From: Eretmocerus hayati | Taxonomy: Eukaryota; Arthropoda; Insecta; Hymenoptera; Aphelinidae | DNA length: 64,000 bases | Direction of reading: 5' to 3' | Assembly (NCBI GenBank): GCA_029851415.1 | Contig: CM056742.1 | Span: 61,142,454 to 61,206,453 of the forward strand | Shown here: piece after piece, positions 33,171 to 44,045 of the stretch | How the letters are laid out: each line of letters begins with the position of its first letter | Numbering within the stretch: position 1 is the stretch's first letter | The notes under the pieces: generated by a model | Seen by the model: only the letters and a program-made list of their open reading frames with translations | Told to the model about the DNA's origin: nothing | Databases searched by the model: none | Made by a program: the position numbers and the translations under genes

Positions 33171-34340
33171 TTCTCATCGAAAAACATCTCTACGGTTGAA
33201 ATTATGATTGAAAATCCCATTTCGAGTTGCTTTGAAATTTGAGTGTCTCCTGGGATAACATGGATTCGGAATTTGCCATATGATGGGTCATGATTTACAA
33301 ATTTTTTTGCTTCTTTGGACTTTTTTATGATTATTAGTAGCTCAAATTTGAGATCGAGTGAGACTGAAAAGGATGTAGATGGATCATTCTATTTCAAAAT
33401 ATGTACCAAAATCAAATTTTTCAAAATTGAGTTGAAGTTTCATTCAAATATAATGCACTTATATCAGGATTTTTTGCCATGTGGGGGCCCCGCCCCCCAC
33501 ACCCCTCGCCGAGGGCTCCGCCCCCTGGACCATGCCCCGTCCCCGCGCACCCTCCGGAAGCACTACCTTACTCATTTTCTCGTGGCTTTTACAAATATTC
33601 TACGGAATTAGATCATGAATCTATCGGTATTATGAGCAAGTACCTGACACCTGTTGCACATATAATGCGAAAACTCTCTCACTAATTCACGTGAATGAAT
33701 TTTTTTGCAACTTTCCGATATTTTGGTGTCTACAACACTGTAGAAAGAATTCTATTAAGAACTATTGAATAAATGTAACAGGGTCCTATACGTAATCTGA
33801 ATATCGTTCATTCTCCCGAACATGAATTATCAATCTTTAATCTCATTACTGACTCTTACTTTAATTTTGGTATATGAGAACTATCGCAAAAACTGACACG
33901 GAACGACTAAGGGCCCTATTCTGACTAGTAGCAACCACTCCATTAGAACTTCTGGCCACTTATTCTATTGAATGACAGTTGGTAATTGAGTCTCACGTCA
34001 ATCCCTAAACGAATCATTTTCAAAATTTTAAATAGTAAGAGTCAAAGTATAGCTTCCTCGCACTACAATAATTTAGGTTCCACGGATTCCCTTGGAGCTT
34101 CCATCGAAGTGATCGATATAGTAAGTTAGCCCGAATTAATCCCTCGAAATACAATAATGACCGATTTATTCTCGATAGCTTGCAACCCCGAATGCTCAGA
34201 CTAGACTTCAAGCCATACATATTTCTCTCATCAGAAGGTTTTCTCTAGAAATGAGGAATTTCGTTAAGATAACAACAGCATGACCTAAATTTAGTCTGAA
34301 AAACTTCGTGACAAGTAGAGTTGAAAGAAAACATGTCAAA
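33171..34340. other. No gene; contains a GC-rich island
   Basis: AT-rich DNA without a recognisable gene. At 33478-33560 a sharply GC-rich block (GGGGCCCCGCCCCCC, GCCGAGGGCTCCGCCCC) can form hairpins and stands out from its surroundings. Confidence 0.55.
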
Positions 34341-34369
34341 CAACCAAATCCCGTCGCGGGAAAAGCTTA

Positions 34370-34610
34370 AAAAATTAGCCATGTAACTATTTCTTTCACC
34401 GTCTGTGCGGGAAAGAGCTGTTATTTTGATTTTCTTTCCCACGCCGACGATGAAAAAATAGTATCCGACACTCGGGCGGGGTGGTTCCCGCTTCCGAGCG
34501 ATGATTCCGACCAAGGCTTGGGCCGGAAAAACATCGCTCGGGCCACGGAAACCAACATCCCCGCCCTGGTATCGAAATCTACCATTTGGATTTTGACATG
34601 ATGGGAATAG
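34370..34610. repeat. Foldback repeat FB, copy 3 (divergent)
   Basis: The core 34462-34573 keeps the plan of copies 1 and 2: TATCCGACACTCGGGCGGGG, GATGATTCCGACC, GGGCCGGAAAAACATCGCTC, then CCCCGCCCTGGTATCGAAAT. The outer arms differ in sequence from copies 1 and 2, so it is another subfamily. Confidence 0.55.
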
Positions 34611-34889
34611 ATTGAATCCACGCGGCGAAAATTCTAAGTCACATCCATTATTTTTGCCAGCGATCATCAGGGGGGAAAGTCATATCCAGGGCCTCAAAAA
34701 TCGTTCTGTGAAATACTGGATAGCACAAAGAAAGGAAAGAAATGGAATCATCTGCTCCAAAGCATGTATTTTCGACTCGAATCAACCATCTGAACACAAA
34801 CTCTGAGGTCGGATAGTCTCTTCGAGTTAGGACCCTCCGCTGATCTACCAGATTACCCTCGATTATGTTCGATCTTTTCAGCTCCAAAG

Positions 34890-36115
34890 ATCGACGTAAA
34901 GGCCACTCTACGGCTGGTCCTGAGAGATGAGCACATCACTCCGTTCAGAAAACGTTTGGGTTCGTTACGTATTGATTCGCGGAGAATGTACTTCGCAGCT
35001 CTGTTAATGCACAAGATCATGCATTGAGGAGAGCCTGGCTACCTAGCTGTGATGTTCAACAAATACCAATCCGAACGCCCTGCACGCGGTGATGCAGGAA
35101 TGCGGGTACTCAAGGTTCCCAATATGAGACTTGAGTATGAAAGAAGATCGTTCCAGGTCCACTTTCTCGCTCCGGGCTTCCGGCAGCTGGGGAAAACATC
35201 ACTATGCAAAGGATCCCTGGAAGATTCTTTCACTAACTTAGTCTCCACAGAAGATTGATGTGGAGGAGAGGCATTATTCCAATCTGTAATGGGGAAGGTT
35301 CTCCTTCAGCTTAGTACTTTTTACATGTGACCTTAGTCACCCAGTTGGTGATCTACATCTGTGAAATTAGTGCGAACCCTTACCCCCCTTTCTTCATCAA
35401 TTCATATCCAGTTCCATGAGCGTTTGGATAGCTCTTGAGTATGCACCCTGACTAGTCACGAATTGTGATACTTATTGTCCTCGACCAAATCAGTAATCGA
35501 CCGAATTTATTGTTATTTTGTGTACATATATCTCATTAATTTTCTTCATACGTGTTATTATATCGTGAAGGACATATGTGAAAGCGTATGTAATAATATT
35601 TTTTTCTTCGGACGAATGAAGGACATCTCTCTCTCTCTCTACCCGATTTGTATTCGAAAATATTTCTTGGAGAGATTATGTTACCCCCTATCGGAGTCAA
35701 CTTGGATGGCTTTCGGTCAAAGCTCGACGAGCGTATTTCTTAGCCAGCTCGATGTTTCAAATACTGAAAACGAGGAAGCCTCAATACTTAGCCAAGAATA
35801 TAGGGGAAGTTTGCAACGCGAGTGTTCCTAGGTCCCATAGCTCACCAGTCAGGAGTCTAATGCCAATGAAGTCAGAAACTGAAGTATTCTCATTGAATGT
35901 ATGTTCTTTGTGTTGTACTTTATAAAGCCATGTACCATGCTACTGTGTACCGATTTGATATATCCACCTATTTTTAAGCATATTGGTTCCAAAAGTTTTA
36001 TATATATTTCATATAAATTTGTAACCTTGAGGAATTTTACTGTAACAACTCATGTGATTTGCTTTATGTCCCATGGAACCCATTGTCCCCGGGCTAAATG
36101 AACTAATCAATCAAT
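34890..36115 (+). mobile_element. J-related LINE fragment on the plus strand
   Basis: 34895-35260 encodes the ORF2 C-terminus related to J (RIDSRRMYFAALLMHK, then a stop, then YQSERPARG and MRLEYERRSFQV). It lacks the LWNFLP segment because of a small deletion. The 3' UTR follows to GTCCCCGGGCTAAATGAA and an AATC microsatellite at about 36105. The same 3' end type is seen at 43300-43490. It is 5' truncated and broken. Confidence 0.65.
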
Positions 36116-36122
36116 CGAATAA

Positions 36123-36416
36123 CCTCTCTCTCTTTTTCTTAAGGTGTTCAGAAGGCAACAACTGTGGGCACGGCCATGTGGAATCCATCTCCTCTTGATT
36201 TCCGATACCTAAGGTATCGGGCAATCAAGAAGAAGATCCACCCGCATCTACCATCTCAGCCCGGAACCGCGTGAGCATTACTTCAGGATGAGTGGCGTGT
36301 CATACGCTCGATCGCGAGCGTTCCTCTTCTCTACCTCCTCTCTTTGGCCTTTCGTGAGCATCTTCTATCCTCATTCCCCCCCTTTCCCTCTCTTTCGTCT
36401 TTCTTAATTCTTCTTC
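36123..36416 (-). mobile_element. R1 3' end fragment, type b, minus strand
   Basis: It starts (3' end) at CTTTTTCTTAAGGTGTTC after the AATC repeat. It includes the type b UTR (GATACCTAAGGTATCGGGCA) and the shared CGCGTGAGCATTACTTCAGG block, then ends in pyrimidine-rich UTR at about 36416. There it meets a plus-strand R1 fragment head to head. Confidence 0.6.
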
Positions 36417-36800
36417 AAAAAAGAGAAGATCGAAGATCGAAGATTGAAGAGTGAAGAGAGAAGAAATAAGGAATGAAGAGATGGAAAAAGATCGAAGAAG
36501 GAGGAACAACACCTCCGAGTCGCGAGAAGAGAGACGCTTGATCCTGAGCGCGAGATGCCACCGGCCCTGAAAAAATGCTCACGCGGGGCCGGGGCCGGAT
36601 TGGTAAGTTGGTGGATCTCTTCCTTGTCCAATGACCGACGCCAACGGAGAAGGAAAAGAGGGTTTACCCGGTTCGGATGGCCGTATCGATGCGGATTCCA
36701 GCCCGGGACTGTTGGGGAGGTGCTGGCCAGCCGTGTTTGGCTGACCGGTGCCTCTCCTTTGTACGTCGCAGCGTATTTGCCCCACAACCACCTAAAAAAA
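36417..36800 (+). mobile_element. R1 3' end fragment, type a, plus strand
   Basis: Purine-rich UTR (AGAAGATCGAAGATTGAAG), the shared block (CCGGCCCTGAAAAAATGCTC) and the common 3' end down to CCACCTAAAAAAAAGAGA, followed by an ATTG repeat shared with K2. No coding part. Confidence 0.65.
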
Positions 36801-37037
36801 AGAGATTGATTGATTGATATAAATTGTATTGAGGACGGGGGTTAAAAACCCATTCGCCCAGATAACAGTTATACATACCAAGACTCGAGCTTAATGGATT
36901 AATAATAAAATTGAGGATGATGAATATATAAATAAATAATGAGGAGACTGAGAAGTATTTACATTTAGATATGTGACCATCGAATTGACATCGTTTTTGC
37001 CGGGAGAGCTCTCAATTCAGGCTGCAGTACGTGCCGG

Positions 37038-40000
37038 CTACGTAGGTTGTTGCAGAATACCGATGAGAGGTGACGGGATCGGTTCTAGCCCTTCGTGCAA
37101 AGCACGCTCGAACCAATCTTTGCTATCACGATCACATAGAAAATTTAGCAGAACATCTTTCAGGCTCTTCAGACTAGCTTCAAAGTCAAGGTAGGGGAGT
37201 TTATTCGGGAGATGTGAAGCACGGCTGGTAAACGACTGATTCAGAGCTTCAGTGCGTGGAGATCTGTAGGTGAAAGAGGCTTTGCTCTTCCTTTCTGACT
37301 GTCGCAAAGTAGGGTTATCACTGGCAAGAGAAAACTTGGATCTGAGAAACGCCGGCTAATTGTCTTTTATAATGGCAAGTGCAATGAGCTGAGAAGGTAC
37401 TCTCGGCGACTTTCAGCGGAGAGCCAGCCAAGACTCTCACGGTAGGGTGTGACATTGGCTTGTCGAGGGATGTTGCCATAAATAAATCTGATACAAGCAT
37501 TGTACAACGGGTGGAGTTTCAAGCCTTGCTCTTTGTTTAACCCAGTAAGTAACGCCGCACCATAGTCGAAATATGACAGAACTAAGCTAGTAACTAGCTG
37601 TTGCCGTAGCGGACGAGCCAGACTACGAGCAGCAACTCTCAAGGAATAGAGAGATCCATGGATACGCTGACTAATTTGACTGATTTGTTTGCCCCAATCA
37701 AGTGATCGATCGATAAACATTCCAAGACTCTTGATCTGAGACGAGTACGAAATGTTTGTCCCCATGACCTGCACTTGTGGCAGTTGATTCAGGTGAATCT
37801 CTTTGAGATAGAGTTTGCTTCCTAGGATGATGACCGATGTTTTTGATGCATTGAGTTTCAGACCGTTGTCTGTAGCCCATTTGGCAACTGCTTGGGCATC
37901 TAAAGATATCAATGCAATATGATCAAGGAGCTCCTTGGGGAGACAATGGAGGTATATGCTCGAGTCATCTGCAAATATCGCACACTTGGTATGCGTGAGG
38001 ACATCAGGAAGATCGTTGATGAAAATGAGGAAAAGCAGAGGACCAAGTACACTCCCTTGGGGTACACCGGTCACTAGTGGAAGCCATGATTCATGCATGC
38101 TATCTGGAAGACGAACAGCTTGTTGACGATCGCTGAGATAGCTAGCAAACCATCGTATGACACGGTCGCTGCATCCTATTCTCCTCAGTTTTATCGAGAG
38201 TTTGGCATGTGGCAGGGTATCAAATGCTTTTGAGAAGTCAAATGAGATTGATATTGTGAGCATTCTTCTATCAATGGCACCCCGAGCATCTTCCAGAACT
38301 CCAAGAAGAGCTGATTGAGTCGAGTGGTGGGATTTGAAGCCAGATTGTCTTTCGTGGAGCAAGTTTGAAGCTGATAGATGGTTCGAGATCTGTCTGTGAA
38401 CAACTCTTCCCAGAACTTTTGATAACTCGGAAAGGTGTGCAACGGGACGGGTATCGGATGGGGTCTAAGGAGCAGATACTTTCGGGAGAGGGATAATTGA
38501 AGCCTGTTTCCATGTGGCCGGAAAATAACCAGTTGACAAAGAATCATTGATCACACTCGTCAGGTGAGTGTAGATCGCAGGAAACGCTAGCTTGGCCATA
38601 GAGGAGGATATCTCATCTGATCCCATACCCCTAGATTCGCCATCGAAGAATGCTTTGGCGACATCGGCTTCGGTAACTGGAGCGAAATCGAATGTTGGGA
38701 TACTTGAAGGCAAAGGTATAGAGCAAATACGATCAACTTCGTCATCTTTCAGAGATTCGCCTGAACTCGTTACGCTAGCAAAGTGCTGATTCAAGGTTTT
38801 TGCATCAAATATATCTAAGGGGCACAAACGAGGGCGAGATACAACTCTCAGTTTACGGAGTTCACTCCATGTAGATCTTGGGTCAGGAGCAGATGATATT
38901 TTGTCAACAATATACATGTTTTTAGCCTTATCTAACTTAAATTTGACTAGTGCCCTTTTTCTACGATAGTCGTGAAGAAGATCTTGAGATTGTGTACGAT
39001 TAGCGATGCGGTATAACTTTTCACGTTCAACCATAAGACGACGAATATCAGCTGACACCCAGGGTTTTTTCGAGGAGGTGCCGTTGAAGTTTCTTAAGGG
39101 TGCAAGTTGATTAAACGCATCTAGGGTTGCTGTAGTGATTGACGATACAATGTCGTCTAAGTGGGTCTTTGCAAGGCCATGATAAACAGATAAACTAAAG
39201 TCTAGGGGTCTTAAAATTATATTATTACTATGTTTTAAAATAGAATCATGCGGAATGTTTACAGGGGGCATCAAATTTGACGGCAACTGTGAACGAGTGT
39301 CCTGAGCTGCGAGTTTTGGAGAAAAGGAATCTGTAACTTGGTCTGTCACGGGGAAAGGAGAATTACCATTGAGTCACTTTTGATCAGATCAACTAGTTGG
39401 GGTTGATCGATTTGAGACGAGTCCCTCACAGAGATAGATTTGCTGGGGATTGCAGGTGGCTTGATACTATAGTCAATCCCCACGAAGTCATGTCCAGCGG
39501 CGAAAGGGGATGACGACTTACTGTGCGCAGTGCAGGCTGGTGAATTTCGAACCAAAAATAAGTCTAGGCAGGTGTGATGCAGGAGATTGTCTCTTTCAAT
39601 TGCGTGATGGGTAGGACTCGAGTCAACAAGGTGGAGAAGGTGAGCATTGTATAGATCTTCAAATGATGCAGACTCAGAGTTGTCGGTTGCCATATTGAAA
39701 TTGAAGTCTCCTGTTACTATGGTGTGATCATACAATGGTAGAAAAGGTGATAGGACATCCATGAACTCATGCAGATGAGCTGCAGTAGGTCTCCGATAAA
39801 CAACAGAGAGAAGTAACTTTGAATTAGCAATATTTATTTCAGAAATGATATATTCAGGTGTATTATTGAAAAGTGGCTCAGAATGTTGCACAATTTTGAC
39901 AATGAACTCTGATCTAGCGTAGAAGCCAACCCCACCACCTCCCTTGCCAACTCTGTCGTGCCGAAAAAAGTTGTACCCAGGAATATTATATGGATCGAAA

Positions 40001-40100
40001 GAATCATCGGGCTCGAGGAATGTCTCAGAGCAGCTACAATATCATAAATGCCACTCGACATTTGGACTTCTAGTAAGTTAAAATTAGCAGTGAAGCGATT
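37038..40100 (-). pseudogene. K2 ORF2 (endonuclease and reverse transcriptase)
   Basis: Endonuclease: FYARSEFIVK-like region, VVYRRPTAAH, IVTGDFNFNM (39346-39891), then GHDFVGIDYSI. Linker and fingers: 38465-39349 with RGMGSDEISSSM and WKQASIIPLPKVSAP. A TAG at 38465 then interrupts the same frame. Palm: 37367-38362 with SISFDFSKAFDTLPH, VTGVPQGSVLGPLLF and IFADDSSIYL, so the catalytic aspartates are present. A stop at 37367 and a frameshift near 37320 precede the C-terminus (37038-37307). In an intact element this protein nicks DNA and primes reverse transcription. Confidence 0.8.
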
Positions 40101-40181
40101 CAAGTTGATGTGACCAATGGTAATTTTCGTTTACGAAAATGAGACGGAATAAATAGGCACATGTGACAGACCGGTTAAACT

Positions 40182-41296
40182 TCATGGAGCTGTTTCCATA
40201 GGCTTCGTGCGCTGATTGGGTACCAAAGGCTGAAAATCTTCAGGGGCCAGGATAGGAATAAGGTCAGCTCGAGGGGCAGGCCGCATCATGACAGTCAGAT
40301 TCTGCACAACAGGTCTCAGATACCCAAGTTCCCTCGATTTTGCTAATGCTGTGCGCCAGATTTTGTAAACTTGGGGAGGTAGAACAGGGTTCAAGTAGAT
40401 TTTGGCATGACCGCCAGAGCCGAAAACCTCCTGTGCAGTTTTACTTTTGAGCGATGATGATTCGAGAAGAACAAAATCGCGCACAGTCGGAGAGCAAAAC
40501 TTGACGACAAGTGCAATTTTGCCAACGTTCGGATTTTGCGGTGTAATATTGTTAGATTGGAGCTCGTGCTAGGTGGATGAACAGGTGCTCGAGATGCGGG
40601 GAATATCCAGCGTCTAATAGACAGAATTATTCCCACGCGATCAGCGCACTCAATCGCATTCAAAACTGCAGTCACTGTCTCTTCGTCTCGAGTGGTGATG
40701 GAATCAGGGATACCCGAGATTTTAATTTCGCATGGGTCTACTTGGGTGCGACTCGCAACTAAATCTGCCCGTAGGCTAGTGAAGGCGCGCGCGTGTTCCG
40801 TTTCATTAGCTGTTAAGCGGGTTTCTATGGTCGAAAGTTGTGATTTCAACGACGAATGAGAATTCTCAAGCAATGAGCCCAACTTTTTCAGATGTTCAGG
40901 AATCGCGAGATCGTCTTGAAATTTTTTAGCTTCCGACTCAAATTGTGACATGGTTCCGATTTCTGAAAGTTGTATTTGAGACGATGTTACTGTCTGCCTA
41001 ACCTTGGTACGTGAGTTGGACAAAAGTGGTGGTGACGTAGCAGATCGTTTGCGAGAGTTATGACACGTCTGCTGAGGAGCAGATGACAATTGAGCTACAA
41101 AAGGACTCTGTTGTTGTTTTTGCGACACACAATTACCACACTCGAATACACTTGAGGTCGTGATGGAATCAGAGCAACACGCGAGATGAGTTAAACCGGC
41201 ACAGCTATTGCATTGGATTGAGGGCTCTCCGCGTTTTATAATAATGTTACACAATAGACACTGATTTTTCGCGGGACCAATGTTTAGGTTAATCAC
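40182..41296 (-). pseudogene. K2 ORF1 (PHD-like zinc finger)
   Basis: ATG at 41296. CLLCNIIIKRGEPSIQCNSC, then HLACC and CGNC, form a PHD/zinc-finger-like cluster at residues 13-60. A helical segment with possible coiled coil (LKKLGSLLENSHSSLKSQL) and the start of an RRM-like domain follow. A frame change at about 40500-40570 separates it from the C-terminal piece at 40182-40484 (SGGHAKIYLNPVLPPQVYKI). J1 ORF1 has the same plan. Confidence 0.7.
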
Positions 41297-41530
41297 TCAC
41301 ACTCGCATGCTGAGCAGCTGATCGTGGTGTTGATGACCAAACAGAAGCAAATTCAGTAGCATTGGATCGGTTGACGTGGCGTCATCTACACGCCGGTAAT
41401 TGAGTTGCGTTGCTCCGGTGGTAACTGACCTGCAGCCCTTGCACGATTGTTGTGCTGATAGTATTGGCAACTTACTGCAGGAGCGCTGAGGAGCTGCGAT
41501 TGAAGGCTGCTAAATGCCGGGCTTGCACTC

Positions 41531-41747
41531 TCCAGTGACTAACCTCCAGAATGATAGCTCACGTATATGGCTCCCTTGCTCAAAAAAAACGAGCCAACTG
41601 CATTTGCTCGTTGCGTGCGTGAGCCAGTGGAATGCCAGTACACGTGATGAACTCCACCTCGGGCAGCAAAGTACAAAAGAACAGTGAGGATGGCGTATGT
41701 AAGCAGAGCGTATGACGAGATACGTGTGTTTCTAGTTACGGCTGCGC
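41531..41747. other. Short unassigned interval
   Basis: Between the K2 5' region and the start of R1-3 there is no gene or named repeat. It ends in a GA-rich run that joins the R1 copy. Confidence 0.4.
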
Positions 41748-43020
41748 AGAGAGAGAAAGAGAAAGAAGCCATCGTGGTCACAAGACGCAGAAAGTTTGAC
41801 TTACCCCGTTTTTACAACAACGGGCAAGAGATCCCACGCAAGACAGAGCTGAAATACCTCGGCGTATGGCTTGACGACATGTGGTCGTTCAAGACGCACA
41901 TCCAGGAGGCCGCTCAGAAAGCGAGCAGGGTCGGTACGGCGCTTCAGCGGCTGATGCCGAACATCGGAGGACCGAAACAGAAGAGGCGCAAGCTGCTCAA
42001 CACCGTGAGCGCTTCCATCATGCTCTACGGTGCACCCGTGTGGGGGAAAAGAGTAGAGAAGGCCGTCATCGAGAAGAGGATGGGGCCTTTCCACCGGGGA
42101 GCGGCTCTGAGGAGCATTCGTGCCTACCGCACAGTGTCAGGAGACGCAGCTTGCGTGTTGGACGGGATGCCACCCATCCACTTGCTTGTCGCGGAGCGAG
42201 TGAGGATCTGAGACCGGCAAGAAGTGATCAGACCCGAAGGAGTGCTCCCCCCAACGATGAAGGAGATAATCCGCGACAACGAGAAGGAAATCACTTCTGA
42301 GCAGTGGCAAACTGAGTGGGATTCACCATTTGCAGATGGCAGATGGACGCATCGGCTGATCCGCGGCGTACCCAAGTGGGCGGAACGCACCCACGGAGGG
42401 ATAAATACTGGACGACGCAAGCACTGAGTGACCACGGTTGCTTCGATGCCTATCTGACCCGGTTCAAGAAGAGGACATCCCCAGCATGTCAGTCATGGGG
42501 GGACAACTGGGATGACGCTGAACATGCCCTGTTCACGTGCAACGACACCCGAAGAGAGCGCCCCGAGTTGGATGGATGACTTGGTGCTCAACTAACACCT
42601 GAAAATCTCACCCTATACTTGCTCGACAACCAGGAGACATGGGATAGAGTCACCGGATACATCAAGCCGATGATGACCCGTAAGGAGGAGAAAGAGAGAG
42701 AAGGCAGGCACCTCGAAGCAGGCGAATTACAGTGAGTCTGCGAATACAAACAGAAGAGGTCTTAATGGTTCCAGGAGGAACATGATGCACTGGAGAGGGA
42801 AGGAAGAAGAGATGAGAGAAAAGATCGAAGATTGAAGAAAGAAGAGAGAAGAAAGAAGAATGAAGAGATGGATGAAGATCGAGGAAGGAGAAACAACACC
42901 TGCGAGTTGTGAAAAGAGAGACGCTCGATCCTGAGCGCGAGACGCCGCCGGCCCTGAAGTTATGCTCACGTGGTGCCTGGGCGGGATTGGCAACCACCTC
43001 AAGAAAAAAAAGAAAGGAAG
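41748..43020 (+). mobile_element. R1 copy R1-3, 5' truncated
   Basis: It begins in ORF2 at ATCGTGGTCACAAGACGCAG behind a GA-rich run. The frame is open to 42211 (EAIVVTRRRKFDLPRFY, TELKYLGVWLDDMWSFKTHI). A TGA then replaces an arginine codon, and the C-terminal part follows with more lesions. The purine-rich UTR and the beginning of the 3' end (GATTGGCAACCACCTCAAG) follow, with most of the type a module deleted. It joins a minus-strand L fragment at about 43030. Confidence 0.72.
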
Positions 43021-43029
43021 AGAGAGAGA

Positions 43030-43300
43030 TTGGTCGATAACAAATTTATCATGCCTTTGTCTTCGTAGACCGTATGGCAATAGGCATACAGAGAATAACA
43101 AGAAGAGAGAATATAATATAGCGCTAGCTGTTGAATAATGTTTGAAACATACATATTCAATAACAATGTGTGATCAAACTGAGTTTCAAATGCATATTAG
43201 AGCAGTAAATGGAAATTGACATTGATTTCATCAAATTGGACATTGAGAATAATTCTGAATTTTAGAATAACAATATCAGATCATGAGCGGGTATAAACTG
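43030..43300 (-). mobile_element. L-type LINE 3' end, inverted copy
   Basis: GATAACAAATTTATCATGCC to GATCATGAGCGGGTATAAAC is the reverse complement of the 3' end of the L element at 45380-45655, with scattered differences. It is 5' truncated. Confidence 0.7.
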
Positions 43301-43490
43301 TGATATATTTTATCTTCGATGTACGTCCTACTGTGTTTCAAATGCTTAGCATGTCTTGGTATCCTGACTAGTACTATGTATATAATCATCTTATTTTTGT
43401 ACTATGTAAATTATACATCCTTTATATTCCGTTTTGCCCCATGGGACTCAGTGTCCCCGGGCTAATGAAGTTGAACCAATCAATCAATCT
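43300..43490 (+). mobile_element. J-related LINE 3' end, truncated
   Basis: It ends with CCATGGGACTCAGTGTCCCC, GGGCTAATGAA and an AATC microsatellite, the same 3' end as at 36050-36110. Only about 190 bp of UTR remains. Confidence 0.55.
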
Positions 43491-43499
43491 CCCTCTCTC

Positions 43500-44045
43500 T
43501 CTTTTTTTTTTTCAAGTGGAATATAAGGAAAAATCTTATGACGGGACATTCCTATTGGATGTCCCACTGGCAGACCATGAGCGCTTTCATTTTGCCCACC
43601 CGGTGAACCGGATGAGCATGAATCCAGCGCCCGTGTGCCCTGGGGGCTAAAACCTTCTGCTCTCAGCCCTACAGTGTTGGCAAGCCATCACTGCAGAACT
43701 GGGGGCAGCTAACCACTATCCAACCAACCCACCCCGGAACCGCGTTAGCATTACTTCAGGGTGGGAGGCGTATCGCGCTCAGGATCGAGCGACTCTCTTC
43801 TCTCACGACTCGCAGGTGTTGTTGCTCCTTCTTCGATCTTTTCGTACTCTTCTTTCTCCGATCTTCTCTCTTTTTTCTTCTCTCTTCTTTCTTCTTCCTT
43901 CTCTCTTCCCTCTTCAGTTCATCATATTCCTCCTGGAATAATTTGGACCTCTTCTGTTTGAATCGGCTGACTCACTGTGATTCGCCTGCTTCGAGGCGCC
44001 TCACTTCCCTTCCTTTCTCCCTCTCTCTCTCTCTGGCTCTGTAAG
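43500..44045 (-). mobile_element. R1 3' end fragment, type c
   Basis: It reads on minus: the end of ORF2 (44045-43978, terminating in a GESQ-like tail), the purine-rich UTR, the shared CCTGAAGTAATGCTAACGCGG block, then a different distal module (43505-43740). It ends in CCACTTGAAAAAAAAAAGAG. This is the third kind of distal 3' region attached to the same R1 core in this window. Confidence 0.6.

Larger units (their letters stand above)
36801..41530 (-). mobile_element. K-type LINE K2, nearly complete
   Basis: From the ATTG microsatellite at about 36815 (3' end) to a 5' UTR at about 41297-41530. It contains ORF2 (37038-40100) and ORF1 (40182-41296). Lesions are few: a stop in RT, a frameshift near the ORF2 end, and frame breaks in the endonuclease and ORF1. 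The RT active site is intact, so it was mobile recently compared with its neighbours. Confidence 0.8.
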
